From NCBI GenBank assembly GCA_025808375.1, contig CP061009.1, positions 1,860,001 through 1,924,000 of the forward strand: a stretch of DNA of 64,000 bases, in the 5' to 3' direction. Shown in pieces: positions 1 to 7,867 of the stretch (position 1 is the stretch's first letter; each line of letters starts with the position of its first letter). A program made the translations under genes and the position numbers. The notes below the pieces were generated by a model that had not been told where the DNA came from, searched no databases, and saw only the letters and a list, made by a program, of their open reading frames with translations. Origin of the DNA: Duncaniella muricolitica. GTDB taxonomy: Bacteria; Bacteroidota; Bacteroidia; Bacteroidales; Muribaculaceae.

Positions 1-851
1 AAGAAGGTATTATCAGAGAGCCGTATGATAATGTCAAGAAAGAATATGTCGATTTGACAAAGGAATTTCTTGAACACTATCCCGACTCGCGTGTGGTGGA
101 CTACTTGCAGAGCGAGGAAGACAAACGAAAATTCATCTTGGCGTTCCGCGACATCATCCGCAAACACGCTGAAATTCAGATATACGAGGATTTCAACGAT
201 GAAGACCCGGATTTTCCGATGGATGAGCAGTCATATATGGATTTCCGGAGCAAGTATCTTGACATCCACGACACCTTCATGGATTCAAAGACTGTGAAGG
301 ATTCCACTCCGGCAGATGATGCCGATGAATCAGAGCCGACACTTGATGATATTGACTTCTGTCTGGAACTTCTCCACAGCGACATCATCAATGTGGCCTA
401 TATCCTCAGTCTTATTGCCGACCTTGACCCGGATGCAGAGGATTATCCCGAAAAGCGTCAGGAGATTCTCGACACTATGATCAAGGATGCGGAACTGCGT
501 AGCAAGACACAACTAATCGACGGCTTCATTCTACAGACCGTCGATAACGATAAGGACGGCTTCATGCGTGATAAGAAAGCCGATGGAAGCATCGACCTTG
601 AAGAGCGGCTCAACCAATATATCCGTCAGGAGAAAGGCCGTGCCATTGAAAGAATAGCACAGGAGGAAGAGATACCGGTTGAGGTTATCAACCGCTATAT
701 GTCGGAGTATGACTATGTACAGAAGGAGCAGACCGAAATTATTCAAGAAGCTCTCAAAGACAGGAAACTTGGTCTTGTGGCCCGTCGTCGTACCATTAAG
801 CGTATTGTTGACCGTCTCCGTAACATAATAAGAACATTCAGCTGGGATTGA
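1..851 (+). CDS. hsdR: Type I restriction subunit HsdR, C-terminal part (5' truncated by window edge)
   Basis: HsdR is the ATP-dependent motor and nuclease subunit of type I restriction enzymes. Only the last roughly 280 residues are visible; the frame is open to the window edge, so the TTG at position 54 is internal and not a start. This part is acidic and helical (DDADESEPTLDDID, then the basic end RRRTIKRIVDRLRNII), as expected of the HsdR C-terminal helical region that contacts the methyltransferase core. Helicase and nuclease motifs lie outside the window. The stop codon is one base before the next gene, and hsdM and hsdS follow on the same strand, giving an R-(extra gene)-M-S operon. 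The identification rests on this context plus general resemblance to HsdR C-termini. Confidence 0.85.
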   Translation, partial: EGIIREPYDNVKKEYVDLTKEFLEHYPDSRVVDYLQSEEDKRKFILAFRDIIRKHAEIQIYEDFNDEDPDFPMDEQSYMDFRSKYLDIHDTFMDSKTVKDSTPADDADESEPTLDDIDFCLELLHSDIINVAYILSLIADLDPDAEDYPEKRQEILDTMIKDAELRSKTQLIDGFILQTVDNDKDGFMRDKKADGSIDLEERLNQYIRQEKGRAIERIAQEEEIPVEVINRYMSEYDYVQKEQTEIIQEALKDRKLGLVARRRTIKRIVDRLRNIIRTFSWD

Positions 852-852
852 T

Positions 853-1551
853 ATGAAAGCAACGAAAAAGACATGCGCTAAAAACATAGACCCCGGCTAT
901 GTCTATATCCTGACGAATCCCAGTTTCCGCGAGGACTGGGTGAAAATCGGCAAGAGTAGCCGTCCGGTTGACATACGTTCAAAGGAACTTGACAACACGG
1001 CTGTGCCCTTGCCGTTTGAGATTTTCGCCACAATGCAGACTGTGAAATTCAACGAGGTTGAGAAACTGGTTCATAAAACCATTGACCGCCTGACAGATTT
1101 GCGAATCCGTCAGAACCGCGAATTTTTCAACGTACCGCCCCAAGTGGCACTCGATATATTCAACGACATCGCCCAGACCATTGACGATGCTGTAGTTACC
1201 GAGTACCGCGATAACAAGCCTATCATCAAGGAAGAACACAATCCGGAGCCAACGCCCCACAAAAGAGAGGTTAAGCGTGGGCGGTTCAAATTTTCCATGG
1301 TAGGCATCAAAATCGGTGACTACATCATATTTGACCCTACCGGGGTGAGCGTGAAGGTTGCCAGCGATGACTCCGTTGAGTATAAAGACCGCATTTACAA
1401 ACTATCTCCGTTTGTAGGAACTTTTATGCCGGAGGAAAGGCGCAATACCTCTGGGGCATACCAAGGCTCTAAATACTTCTCTTTCAATGGGAAAGTTTTG
1501 GACGATATGCGCAAAGAATTAGAAACGACATCCGAAGAAATATCAGAATAA
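853..1551 (+). CDS. T5orf172 (GIY-YIG-related) and DUF4357 protein within the hsd operon
   Basis: The 232-residue protein has two parts. Residues about 15-105 (GYVYILTNPS...VKIGKS...REFF) match the T5orf172/Mug113 group of the GIY-YIG nuclease superfamily, including the paired YVYIL and VKIGKS segments. Residues about 145-225 (GVSVKVASDDSVEY...SGAYQGSKYFSFNGK) resemble DUF4357, a small domain often attached to restriction-related proteins. The ATG lies one base after the hsdR stop and the gene ends four bases before hsdM, so it is translated with the type I system. It could be an extra nuclease, a DNA-binding accessory factor or a regulator; the sequence does not decide. Catalytic residues were not verified. 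Confidence 0.75.
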   Translation: MKATKKTCAKNIDPGYVYILTNPSFREDWVKIGKSSRPVDIRSKELDNTAVPLPFEIFATMQTVKFNEVEKLVHKTIDRLTDLRIRQNREFFNVPPQVALDIFNDIAQTIDDAVVTEYRDNKPIIKEEHNPEPTPHKREVKRGRFKFSMVGIKIGDYIIFDPTGVSVKVASDDSVEYKDRIYKLSPFVGTFMPEERRNTSGAYQGSKYFSFNGKVLDDMRKELETTSEEISE

Positions 1552-1555
1552 GATC

Positions 1556-3109
1556 ATGAGCGAGGAACTCCAACAGAAACTGCGTACCCAACTTTGGGCG
1601 GTTGCCAATAACCTGCGTGGCAACATGTCAGCCAACGAATTTATGTATTTTTCGCTTGGCTTCATCTTCTATAAGTATCTGTCAGAAAAGATTGAGAAAT
1701 ATGCCAACCAAGCACTTGAAAATGACGAGATAACATTCAAGCAGCTTTGGGAAAGTCAGGAAGAGGAAGCCGTTGAGCTTCAAGACGAAGTGAAGAAGCA
1801 GTGTCTGGAAAATATCGGCTATTTCGTTGAGCCACAATTCCTGTTCACATCCATTATCGACGGCATCAACCGCAAGGAGAACATTCTCCCCCAGTTGGAG
1901 CGTTCACTGAAACGTATTGAGGACAGCACTCTCGGTCAGGAGAGTGAGGAGGATTTCGGAGGTCTTTTCTCGGATATTGATTTGGCATCACCAAAGTTGG
2001 GCAAGACTGCCGATGACAAGAACAACCTCATCAGCAGTGTACTCACCGCACTTAATGGCATTGACTTCGGTGCTGACGAGGCAACTCAGATTGATATTCT
2101 CGGTGATGCGTATGAATATATGATTTCGCAGTTTGCCGCCGGTGCAGGTAAGAAGGCAGGTGAGTTCTACACCCCGCAGGAAGTTAGCCGCATTCTAGCT
2201 GAGATTGTGACACTTGGACACGCACGCTTGCGCAATGTCTATGACCCTACTTGCGGTTCCGGCTCACTGCTTATCCGTGCCGCCAATATCGGTAATGCGG
2301 TCGAGGTTTTCGGTCAGGAGAAGAATCCTACCACCTACAATCTTGCCCGCATGAACATGTTGCTCCACGGCATCAAGTTCAGTAATTTCAAGATAGAAAA
2401 TGGTGACACCCTCGAAGCCGATGCTTTCGGAGAACGTCAATTTGACGCAGTTGTCGCAAATCCTCCCTTCTCCGCAGAATGGAGTGCTGCCGACAAGTTT
2501 AATAACGATGACCGTTTCAGCAAAGCCGGACGTTTGGCTCCTCGCAAAACCGCAGACTACGCATTTATTCTCCACATGATTTATCACCTCAACGACGGTG
2601 GCACAATGGCATGTGTCGCTCCTCACGGCGTGCTGTTCCGTGGAAATGCCGAGGGTGCAATCCGTCGTTTCCTCATTGAGAATAAAAACTATGTGGACGC
2701 AATCATCGGACTTCCGGCAAATATCTTCTATGGCACCTCAATCCCGACCTGCATCATAGTGATGAAGAAATGCCGCAAGGAGGATGACAATATTCTTTTC
2801 ATTGATGCGAGCAAGGAGTTTGAAAAAGTCAAGACCCAGAACAAACTCCGTGAGGAGCATATTCGTAAGATTGTCGAGACTTACCGCGACCGCAAGGAGA
2901 TTGAGAAATACAGCCATTGCGCCACCCTTCAGGAGATAGCCGACAACGACTATAATCTCAACATTCCCCGTTATGTTGACACATTCGAGGAAGAGGAGCC
3001 TATCGACATCAAGGCTGTTATGGCTGAAATAAAGGAACTGGAGGCCAAGCGCGCCGATCTCGATAAAGAGATTGAGGGCTACCTCCGTGAACTTGGAATA
3101 GTTGAATAA
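1556..3109 (+). CDS. hsdM: Type I DNA methyltransferase HsdM
   Basis: HsdM is the N6-adenine methyltransferase subunit; two copies join one HsdS to modify the target sequence, and HsdR adds cleavage. The 517-residue length is typical. An N-terminal helical HsdM domain (about 1-160) precedes the Rossmann-like catalytic domain. The AdoMet-binding motif DPTCGSGS starts at residue 230 and the catalytic NPPF is at 302-305, with the common segment GEFYTPQEVSRIL upstream. The C-terminal coiled segment (EIKELEAKRADLDKEIEGYL) is where HsdM meets HsdS. It starts at ATG four bases after the preceding gene and is followed 17 bases later by hsdS. Both key motifs look intact, so it should be active. Confidence 0.95.
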   Translation: MSEELQQKLRTQLWAVANNLRGNMSANEFMYFSLGFIFYKYLSEKIEKYANQALENDEITFKQLWESQEEEAVELQDEVKKQCLENIGYFVEPQFLFTSIIDGINRKENILPQLERSLKRIEDSTLGQESEEDFGGLFSDIDLASPKLGKTADDKNNLISSVLTALNGIDFGADEATQIDILGDAYEYMISQFAAGAGKKAGEFYTPQEVSRILAEIVTLGHARLRNVYDPTCGSGSLLIRAANIGNAVEVFGQEKNPTTYNLARMNMLLHGIKFSNFKIENGDTLEADAFGERQFDAVVANPPFSAEWSAADKFNNDDRFSKAGRLAPRKTADYAFILHMIYHLNDGGTMACVAPHGVLFRGNAEGAIRRFLIENKNYVDAIIGLPANIFYGTSIPTCIIVMKKCRKEDDNILFIDASKEFEKVKTQNKLREEHIRKIVETYRDRKEIEKYSHCATLQEIADNDYNLNIPRYVDTFEEEEPIDIKAVMAEIKELEAKRADLDKEIEGYLRELGIVE

Positions 3110-3126
3110 CCTCAAAGACAATCTCC

Positions 3127-4377
3127 ATGGCACAAGATAAAGACCTCAAAACCCCTAATGTTCCACCTTTGCGCTTCCCCGGCTTCACCGACAAGTGGAA
3201 ACGTATAAAGGTTTCCGAGCTGTTAGACTTTTATTCAACAAATTCTCTTTCATGGGATATGCTGAATTATGATGGCGGAGAAATAAAAAATTTGCACTAT
3301 GGCCTGATTCATTCAGGACTTCCTACATTGGTTGACGTTAGCAAAGATTCTTTTCCATTTGTTAATGAGGCTTCCACTCCGAAGAAATACACTCTATGCA
3401 AAGAGGGTGACGTAGCATTCGCTGATGCCTCCGAAGACACTAATGAAGTCGGTAAGGTTGTTGAATTTCTGAATACGAATGGAGAGAATATTATAAGTGG
3501 TCTTCATACGATTCATGGAAGAGATAAATCAGATATGACTGTTACGGGGTTTAAGGGTTATGCTTTTTCTTCAATGCCGTTTCATCATCAAATTCGTCGA
3601 ATAGCACAGGGTACTAAGATATATTCTATCTCAACCAAGACGTTTGATGAGGTATATATCGGCGTGCCAACCAAAGACGAGCAAGCTAAGATTGCCAGAC
3701 TGCTTCAACTATTAGACGAGCGTATTGCTACCCAAAACAAAATAATTGAGGATTTGAAAAAATTAAAGTCCGCAATTTCGGCTCAGTTATATGAGGGCCA
3801 CTATATCACAGACAACTCTAATGGGTGGAAGATTGTTCGTCTTGGCGACATCACAGAAAATTTCAGTATCCGCAACAAGAATTCGGGTTCTTATCCTATG
3901 TATTCTGTCACAAATACGTCAGGTTTCTCACCTCAACATGAAGTATTCGAGGGCAAAGAAATAAAAGATGAAGACATTTCTATTTACAAGATAATTCACA
4001 AGGGAGAATTCGCCTATAACCCTGCTCGTATAAATGTAGGCTCCATAGGTAGATACGATGGAGAAGCACCATGCATGATAAGTTCACTATATGTCTGTTT
4101 CAGACCTACGGCAGAGGTGGACTCTGACTGGCTGTTGTATTATCTACAATCTGCTAAGAAGATATATCAGTATGGAATATTTGGAGAAGGAGGTGTACGC
4201 ATTTATTTGTTCTATCCAAATTTTTCGCGCATAGAAGCGCTTTTGCCACCTCTCAAAGTACAGAAAGAAATAGCCTCTATACTCAAATCCTTCAATCGAA
4301 AGATAAAGCTGGATGAACTACTTCTGAGTAAATATCAAGAGCAAAAGAAGTTTCTACTATCCAATATGTTCATATGA
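3127..4377 (+). CDS. hsdS: Expressed type I specificity subunit HsdS
   Basis: HsdS determines the bipartite recognition sequence. The 416 residues hold two target-recognition domains (about 15-170 and 230-385), each followed by a conserved spacer helix (DEQAKIARLLQLLDERIATQNK and KVQKEIASILKSFNRK). The start codon lies 30 bases upstream of a 44-bp repeat (3157-3200) that recurs inverted at 6695-6738 in a silent copy, so this is the copy with a translation start joined to hsdM. The second half begins after a spacer containing SAISAQ, whose DNA is partly repeated in the silent cassette at 4370-5020. The 3' end (KKFLLSNMFI) forms half of a 42-bp palindrome with that cassette. Its recognition sequence cannot be read from this. 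Confidence 0.93.
   Translation: MAQDKDLKTPNVPPLRFPGFTDKWKRIKVSELLDFYSTNSLSWDMLNYDGGEIKNLHYGLIHSGLPTLVDVSKDSFPFVNEASTPKKYTLCKEGDVAFADASEDTNEVGKVVEFLNTNGENIISGLHTIHGRDKSDMTVTGFKGYAFSSMPFHHQIRRIAQGTKIYSISTKTFDEVYIGVPTKDEQAKIARLLQLLDERIATQNKIIEDLKKLKSAISAQLYEGHYITDNSNGWKIVRLGDITENFSIRNKNSGSYPMYSVTNTSGFSPQHEVFEGKEIKDEDISIYKIIHKGEFAYNPARINVGSIGRYDGEAPCMISSLYVCFRPTAEVDSDWLLYYLQSAKKIYQYGIFGEGGVRIYLFYPNFSRIEALLPPLKVQKEIASILKSFNRKIKLDELLLSKYQEQKKFLLSNMFI
3157..3200 (+). repeat. 44-bp inverted repeat, left copy (hsdS switch site)
   Basis: This is an exact 44-bp match to the reverse complement of 6695-6738. It encodes the PPLRFPGFTDKW segment near the N-terminus of HsdS, in the same frame in both copies. 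Inversion between the two would put the opposite N-terminal target-recognition domain behind the hsdS start codon. The bases flanking the 44 bp do not match. Confidence 0.9.
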
Positions 4378-4394
4378 ACATATTGGATAGTAGA
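4353..4394. repeat. 42-bp perfect palindrome at the shared ends of two hsdS cassettes
   Basis: Two 21-bp arms meet exactly, with no loop, at the CATATG in 4371-4376. The palindrome spans both stop codons and encodes the end of each protein (LLSNMFI), because the expressed hsdS and the silent cassette converge here and overlap by eight bases. It may be a recombination or hairpin site, or a by-product of inversions between cassettes with identical ends. Confidence 0.9.
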
Positions 4395-5020
4395 TATGTC
4401 TTTTGATTATTGTATAGCGCGTAAAGCCGACTTGAATGTTCTATTTTATCACTGATTGCATTCATCATTTCTGCTATTCGCTTTTGCTCAGATAGATCCG
4501 GAAGATGTAGTTTCATATTGAAGAAGTCAACTACCGAAACATTGAGAAGCCCGTGATTCCGTGCTCCCTCCACACAAATCTCTGATACTTCTCGATACCA
4601 ACATTTCGACTCAAATAAATATACCAAAAAATCAGAATCAATGATACCCTCCATAGGTCGGAAACAAATATATAGCGGCGAAAGCACTCCTTGTGGATAT
4701 AAGTCCAATCTTTTCACTGCACCCCATGTGTACTCGCCAGAATAACTTTTATTATATGCAAAGTCTCCTTTATCGAGTAAGTAATAATTTGATAAATCAG
4801 CACTTGCTACTGATTTATTGAAAAAATCTATTTGACTTACAAGTCCATATTGAGCCGCTATTGTAAGAATCAAATTTGATATATTATTAGAGTTGCGTCG
4901 AGTTACTCGCTCACATATATTGCCTAATCTTACCTCGCGCCATTGGTTCTTAGTAACATTAGATTTTCCGAAAGTAATAGCCATAATTGCGGACATTGAT
5001 GTGGAATAGTCCTTAATCAA
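4370..5020 (-). CDS. Silent HsdS half-cassette (one target-recognition domain)
   Basis: This reverse-oriented cassette encodes a single target-recognition domain plus a distal spacer helix (LSEQKRIAEMMNAISDKIEH) and the shared terminus KTYLLSNMFI. Its 5' part (MSAIMAITFGKSNV...REVRLGNI) corresponds to the central region of the expressed HsdS (KSAISAQLYEG...KIVRLGDI), and the DNA TCCGCAATT is common to both. It has only a weak TTG start and no promoter or ribosome-binding site of note, so it is read as a donor sequence. Inversion through the central repeat would replace the C-terminal half of the expressed HsdS with this domain. It converges with the expressed gene through a palindrome. Confidence 0.82.
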   Translation of the reverse strand: MIKDYSTSMSAIMAITFGKSNVTKNQWREVRLGNICERVTRRNSNNISNLILTIAAQYGLVSQIDFFNKSVASADLSNYYLLDKGDFAYNKSYSGEYTWGAVKRLDLYPQGVLSPLYICFRPMEGIIDSDFLVYLFESKCWYREVSEICVEGARNHGLLNVSVVDFFNMKLHLPDLSEQKRIAEMMNAISDKIEHSSRLYALYNNQKTYLLSNMFI

Positions 5021-5036
5021 GGGACTTATACAGCGT

Positions 5037-5630
5037 TTGAGTCAAGAGGGATTAGCAAACGGAAGTTGGCATAGAATAATGCTATCTGAGATTCTTACCG
5101 AAAGGAACGAATTGAATGCCGCTTATCATCCAGTGCATTCAGTTTCGGTAAGTGCTGGCGTAATCAATCAAGTGGAATACTTGGGTAGATCTTTCGCCGC
5201 AAAAGACACCGCCCATTATCATGTCGTCTATAATGGAGATATTGTCTATACAAAGTCTCCTACTGGCAATCAGCCTTTTGGCATCGTCAAACAAAGTCAT
5301 TGCTTGACTCCAGCTGCTGTTTCGCCATTGTATGGCGTTTACCAACCTTGCTCATTTGAAATTGGGAATTATCTGCATTACTATTTCCTCAATCCGCTGA
5401 ACACCAATAACTATCTATCTCCCTTAATCCAAAAGGGCGCAAAAAACACTATCAATATCAGTAATCAGAGATTTCTTGAAAATAGAGTTCCATTGCCAAT
5501 TGATGATATGGAAATACAACTTGTCTCTGATTCTCTGTCGGCCCTTGATAAGAAGATACAGTTTGAGTACGATGTATTAACTTCGTTGGAAATACAGAAA
5601 AAGTTTCTATTGGGCAATATGTTTATATAA
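5037..5630 (+). CDS. Silent HsdS half-cassette (second alternative domain)
   Basis: This forward-oriented cassette carries one target-recognition domain and the end KKFLLGNMFI. The open frame extends upstream of the nominal TTG start into a segment encoding SLIKGL, which recurs in the full silent hsdS (QSLIKGLND); the underlying 17 bases match there in inverted orientation with one mismatch. This marks a second central recombination site. It lies head to head with the previous cassette, separated by 16 bases, and its stop overlaps the end of the next gene on the opposite strand. There is no convincing start signal, so it is probably expressed only after recombination. Confidence 0.8.
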   Translation: MSQEGLANGSWHRIMLSEILTERNELNAAYHPVHSVSVSAGVINQVEYLGRSFAAKDTAHYHVVYNGDIVYTKSPTGNQPFGIVKQSHCLTPAAVSPLYGVYQPCSFEIGNYLHYYFLNPLNTNNYLSPLIQKGAKNTINISNQRFLENRVPLPIDDMEIQLVSDSLSALDKKIQFEYDVLTSLEIQKKFLLGNMFI

Positions 5631-6726
5631 ATATCTGTCTCAGGAGATATTCCTTTTTAGCTATATACAAATCTTTTAACCGCTTTTCATTTGCCAGCTG
5701 AGCATTGATAGCATCAAGAGTAGTGGCAATCCTACGTTGTTTTTCAATTGTAGGAAGAATGAATTTCTTTTTCATAAAATCATTCTTTTGAAGGTTGAAG
5801 CGAGTACTACCTTGTGCCAACGGATAAACGAATTTCCGGAATTTAGTGGAGGATACAAGGTGGGCTAAATATGGGGGATAAATCCTGTCTTTATTGGGTA
5901 TTGATACACCGAAGCAGAAGCTATTGAGATAGAATTTATCCGACTCACCCAAGTAAACAGATCCAATGCCAACTTCATCGGGAGTCTCAGATGAAAGAGT
6001 GAACAGCACATCACCATGAGATATGGTGTGCTGACTCTCATTTGCTGCAATAGTAACCAATCCAAAATCATCTTCATTGATGACATTATTCTGATAAACA
6101 TTGAGATAGGTAATAAAAGGATACCCTTGACCAAAATCATCACCGCTTTTCCCGGAAAGTCCGGAATAAGCGATCCCTATTTCCGAGAAAGATACTAATT
6201 CTCCTTGTACTTCTTCATGGAACTTATCATTCAGTCCCTTGATTAGGGATTGCAGGTTGTCAATTATTTTGTTTTGAGTGGCAATGCGTTCGTCAATCAA
6301 TGATAGTAAGCGAGATATTTTATCCTGCTCGGGGGATAGTGGATATTTGAATTTTATCTTCTCAATAGTAGCCTTCGACAGACTTGGCACTCCTGATGCT
6401 TCGTTATACTTTTTCCAATTGATACGTTGAAATATGCTATATAAGAATTTAGGTATTACTCCATTGAAATCATAGGTGTAGAATAGCGTGTCAACAGTCC
6501 AAAATTTTCCAGAAAAATAGAAAGGCTTGTCAATAGAACCCTTCCTTCCAATAAAAACCGTCTCACCATCATACAGGTAATCATCAACAGATGTCATATA
6601 ACCACCAGTCCCGAAAACAGGTATACTTCCATTCCCTAAATGTTTGTAATCTCGTCCATTCCCAATTTTAACTACGTTACCTATAGTTGACTCCTTCCAC
6701 TTGTCGGTGAAGCCGGGGAAGCGCAA
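5623..6726 (-). CDS. Second, silent full-length hsdS lacking its own start region
   Basis: The 367-residue frame carries two target-recognition domains, with the central helix ERIATQNKIIDNLQSLIKG and the end EYLLRQIFI. Its first residues (MRFPGFTDKW) lie inside the 44-bp repeat shared with the expressed hsdS; the codons that precede this in the expressed copy (MAQDKDLKTPN) are missing. It is therefore a full specificity gene cut off from promoter and start. A single inversion between 3157-3200 and 6695-6738 would bring it into expression and silence the current hsdS. The tyrosine recombinase gene begins about 50 bp beyond the repeat. Confidence 0.85.
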   Translation of the reverse strand: MRFPGFTDKWKESTIGNVVKIGNGRDYKHLGNGSIPVFGTGGYMTSVDDYLYDGETVFIGRKGSIDKPFYFSGKFWTVDTLFYTYDFNGVIPKFLYSIFQRINWKKYNEASGVPSLSKATIEKIKFKYPLSPEQDKISRLLSLIDERIATQNKIIDNLQSLIKGLNDKFHEEVQGELVSFSEIGIAYSGLSGKSGDDFGQGYPFITYLNVYQNNVINEDDFGLVTIAANESQHTISHGDVLFTLSSETPDEVGIGSVYLGESDKFYLNSFCFGVSIPNKDRIYPPYLAHLVSSTKFRKFVYPLAQGSTRFNLQKNDFMKKKFILPTIEKQRRIATTLDAINAQLANEKRLKDLYIAKKEYLLRQIFI

Positions 6727-6738
6727 AGGTGGAACATT
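6695..6738 (-). repeat. 44-bp inverted repeat, right copy (hsdS switch site)
   Basis: This is the reverse complement of 3157-3200, identical over 44 bp, at the 5' end of the silent full-length hsdS. The inverting segment between the outer ends is about 3.6 kb and contains all four specificity cassettes. Confidence 0.9.
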
Positions 6739-6786
6739 GGCTATATTATTTCTCTAATTATCAGAATTACCAATAATATAAAAATT

Positions 6787-7716
6787 ATGACGCATCTGAC
6801 TATCAGAGAAATCGCGGACGCTTGGAAAGATGAAAAGCGTCCGTATGTCAAGCGGTCAACATTCGCAGCCTATATGCTGACGCTTGAAAACCATCTGTTG
6901 CCATATTTTGGCAACATGACCGAACTGAGTGAACCAACCGTTCAGGCATTTGTGCTTGAAAAACTCAATGCCGGATTGGGTGTCAAGACCATCAAAGACA
7001 TTCTCATCGTGCTGAAGATGATAATGAAGCACGGAGTTAAGAACAAGTGGATGGAACATGCAGAGTGGGACATCAAATATCCAACCAATACAACCCCGGC
7101 AGACATCGAAGTATTGACAGTAGCCAACCACAAGAAAATCCTCGACCACATAAAGGCTAACTTCTCGTTTAAGGCTTTAGGAATCTACCTATGCCTCACC
7201 ACTGGCCTCCGTATCGGTGAAATATGCGCCCTGCGCTGGGAAGACATCAATACTCAAACTGGCACGTTGCAGGTAAAGCGTACAATCGAACGCATCTATA
7301 TCCTTGAAGGGGAGAAAAAACACACCGAACTGGTGATTAACGACCCAAAGACTCCCAACTCCATCCGTGAGATACCATTGAGTGTGGAAGCTCTCTCGCT
7401 CATCAAACCGCTTATGAAAGTGGTTAACAGCGGATTCTACGTTATCTCCAATGACGGTAAGCCCATAGAGCCGCGTACCTACCGCAGCTACTACAAGCGG
7501 TTGATGGAGTCACTCGGTATTCCTGCAATCAAGTTTCACGGTCTGCGTCACTCCTTCGCCACCCGTTGCATCGAAAGTAACTGCGATTACAAGACTGTCA
7601 GTGTCCTATTAGGCCACTCCGACATCTCCACAACCCTCAATCTCTACGTTCACCCCAACATGGAGCAGAAGAAGCGTTGCATCTCCAAGATGTTCAAATC
7701 CCTCGGTAAAAACTAA
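6787..7716 (+). CDS. Tyrosine site-specific recombinase of the hsdS shuffling locus
   Basis: This 309-residue phage-integrase-family enzyme breaks and rejoins DNA through a 3'-phosphotyrosine. It has an N-terminal SAM-like core-binding domain (about 1-100) and a catalytic domain with R142 (TTGLRIGE), H251-x-x-R254 (HGLRH), H277 (GHSD) and the nucleophile Y287 (TLNLYVHP), all present. It adjoins the hsdS cassettes and their inverted repeats, the usual arrangement in phase-variable type I systems of Bacteroidales, so its likely job is inverting those cassettes. It could instead act on another element; no attachment site of its own is evident. It starts at ATG 48 bp past the 44-bp repeat. Confidence 0.9.
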   Translation: MTHLTIREIADAWKDEKRPYVKRSTFAAYMLTLENHLLPYFGNMTELSEPTVQAFVLEKLNAGLGVKTIKDILIVLKMIMKHGVKNKWMEHAEWDIKYPTNTTPADIEVLTVANHKKILDHIKANFSFKALGIYLCLTTGLRIGEICALRWEDINTQTGTLQVKRTIERIYILEGEKKHTELVINDPKTPNSIREIPLSVEALSLIKPLMKVVNSGFYVISNDGKPIEPRTYRSYYKRLMESLGIPAIKFHGLRHSFATRCIESNCDYKTVSVLLGHSDISTTLNLYVHPNMEQKKRCISKMFKSLGKN

Positions 7717-7727
7717 TCCCCAATATC

Positions 7728-7771
7728 AAAATAAGCCTGGCAGAAGTAATAAATTCTGTCGGGCCTATTTT
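7728..7771. terminator. Bidirectional terminator between recombinase and relaxase
   Basis: Two 18-bp arms with three mismatches, some of which can form G-U pairs, flank a short loop. The hairpin has an A run at one end and a T run at the other, so it can end transcripts from both converging genes: the recombinase (stop at 7716) and the relaxase (stop at 7868). Confidence 0.75.
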
Positions 7772-7867
7772 GAAATTTATAATTTACAGGAAAAGTATTC
7801 GATATCAAATCAGAAATCGAATGTGGGGAGGTCGATTTTGCAGTGCGTATCACGGAAATAAGTAGCA

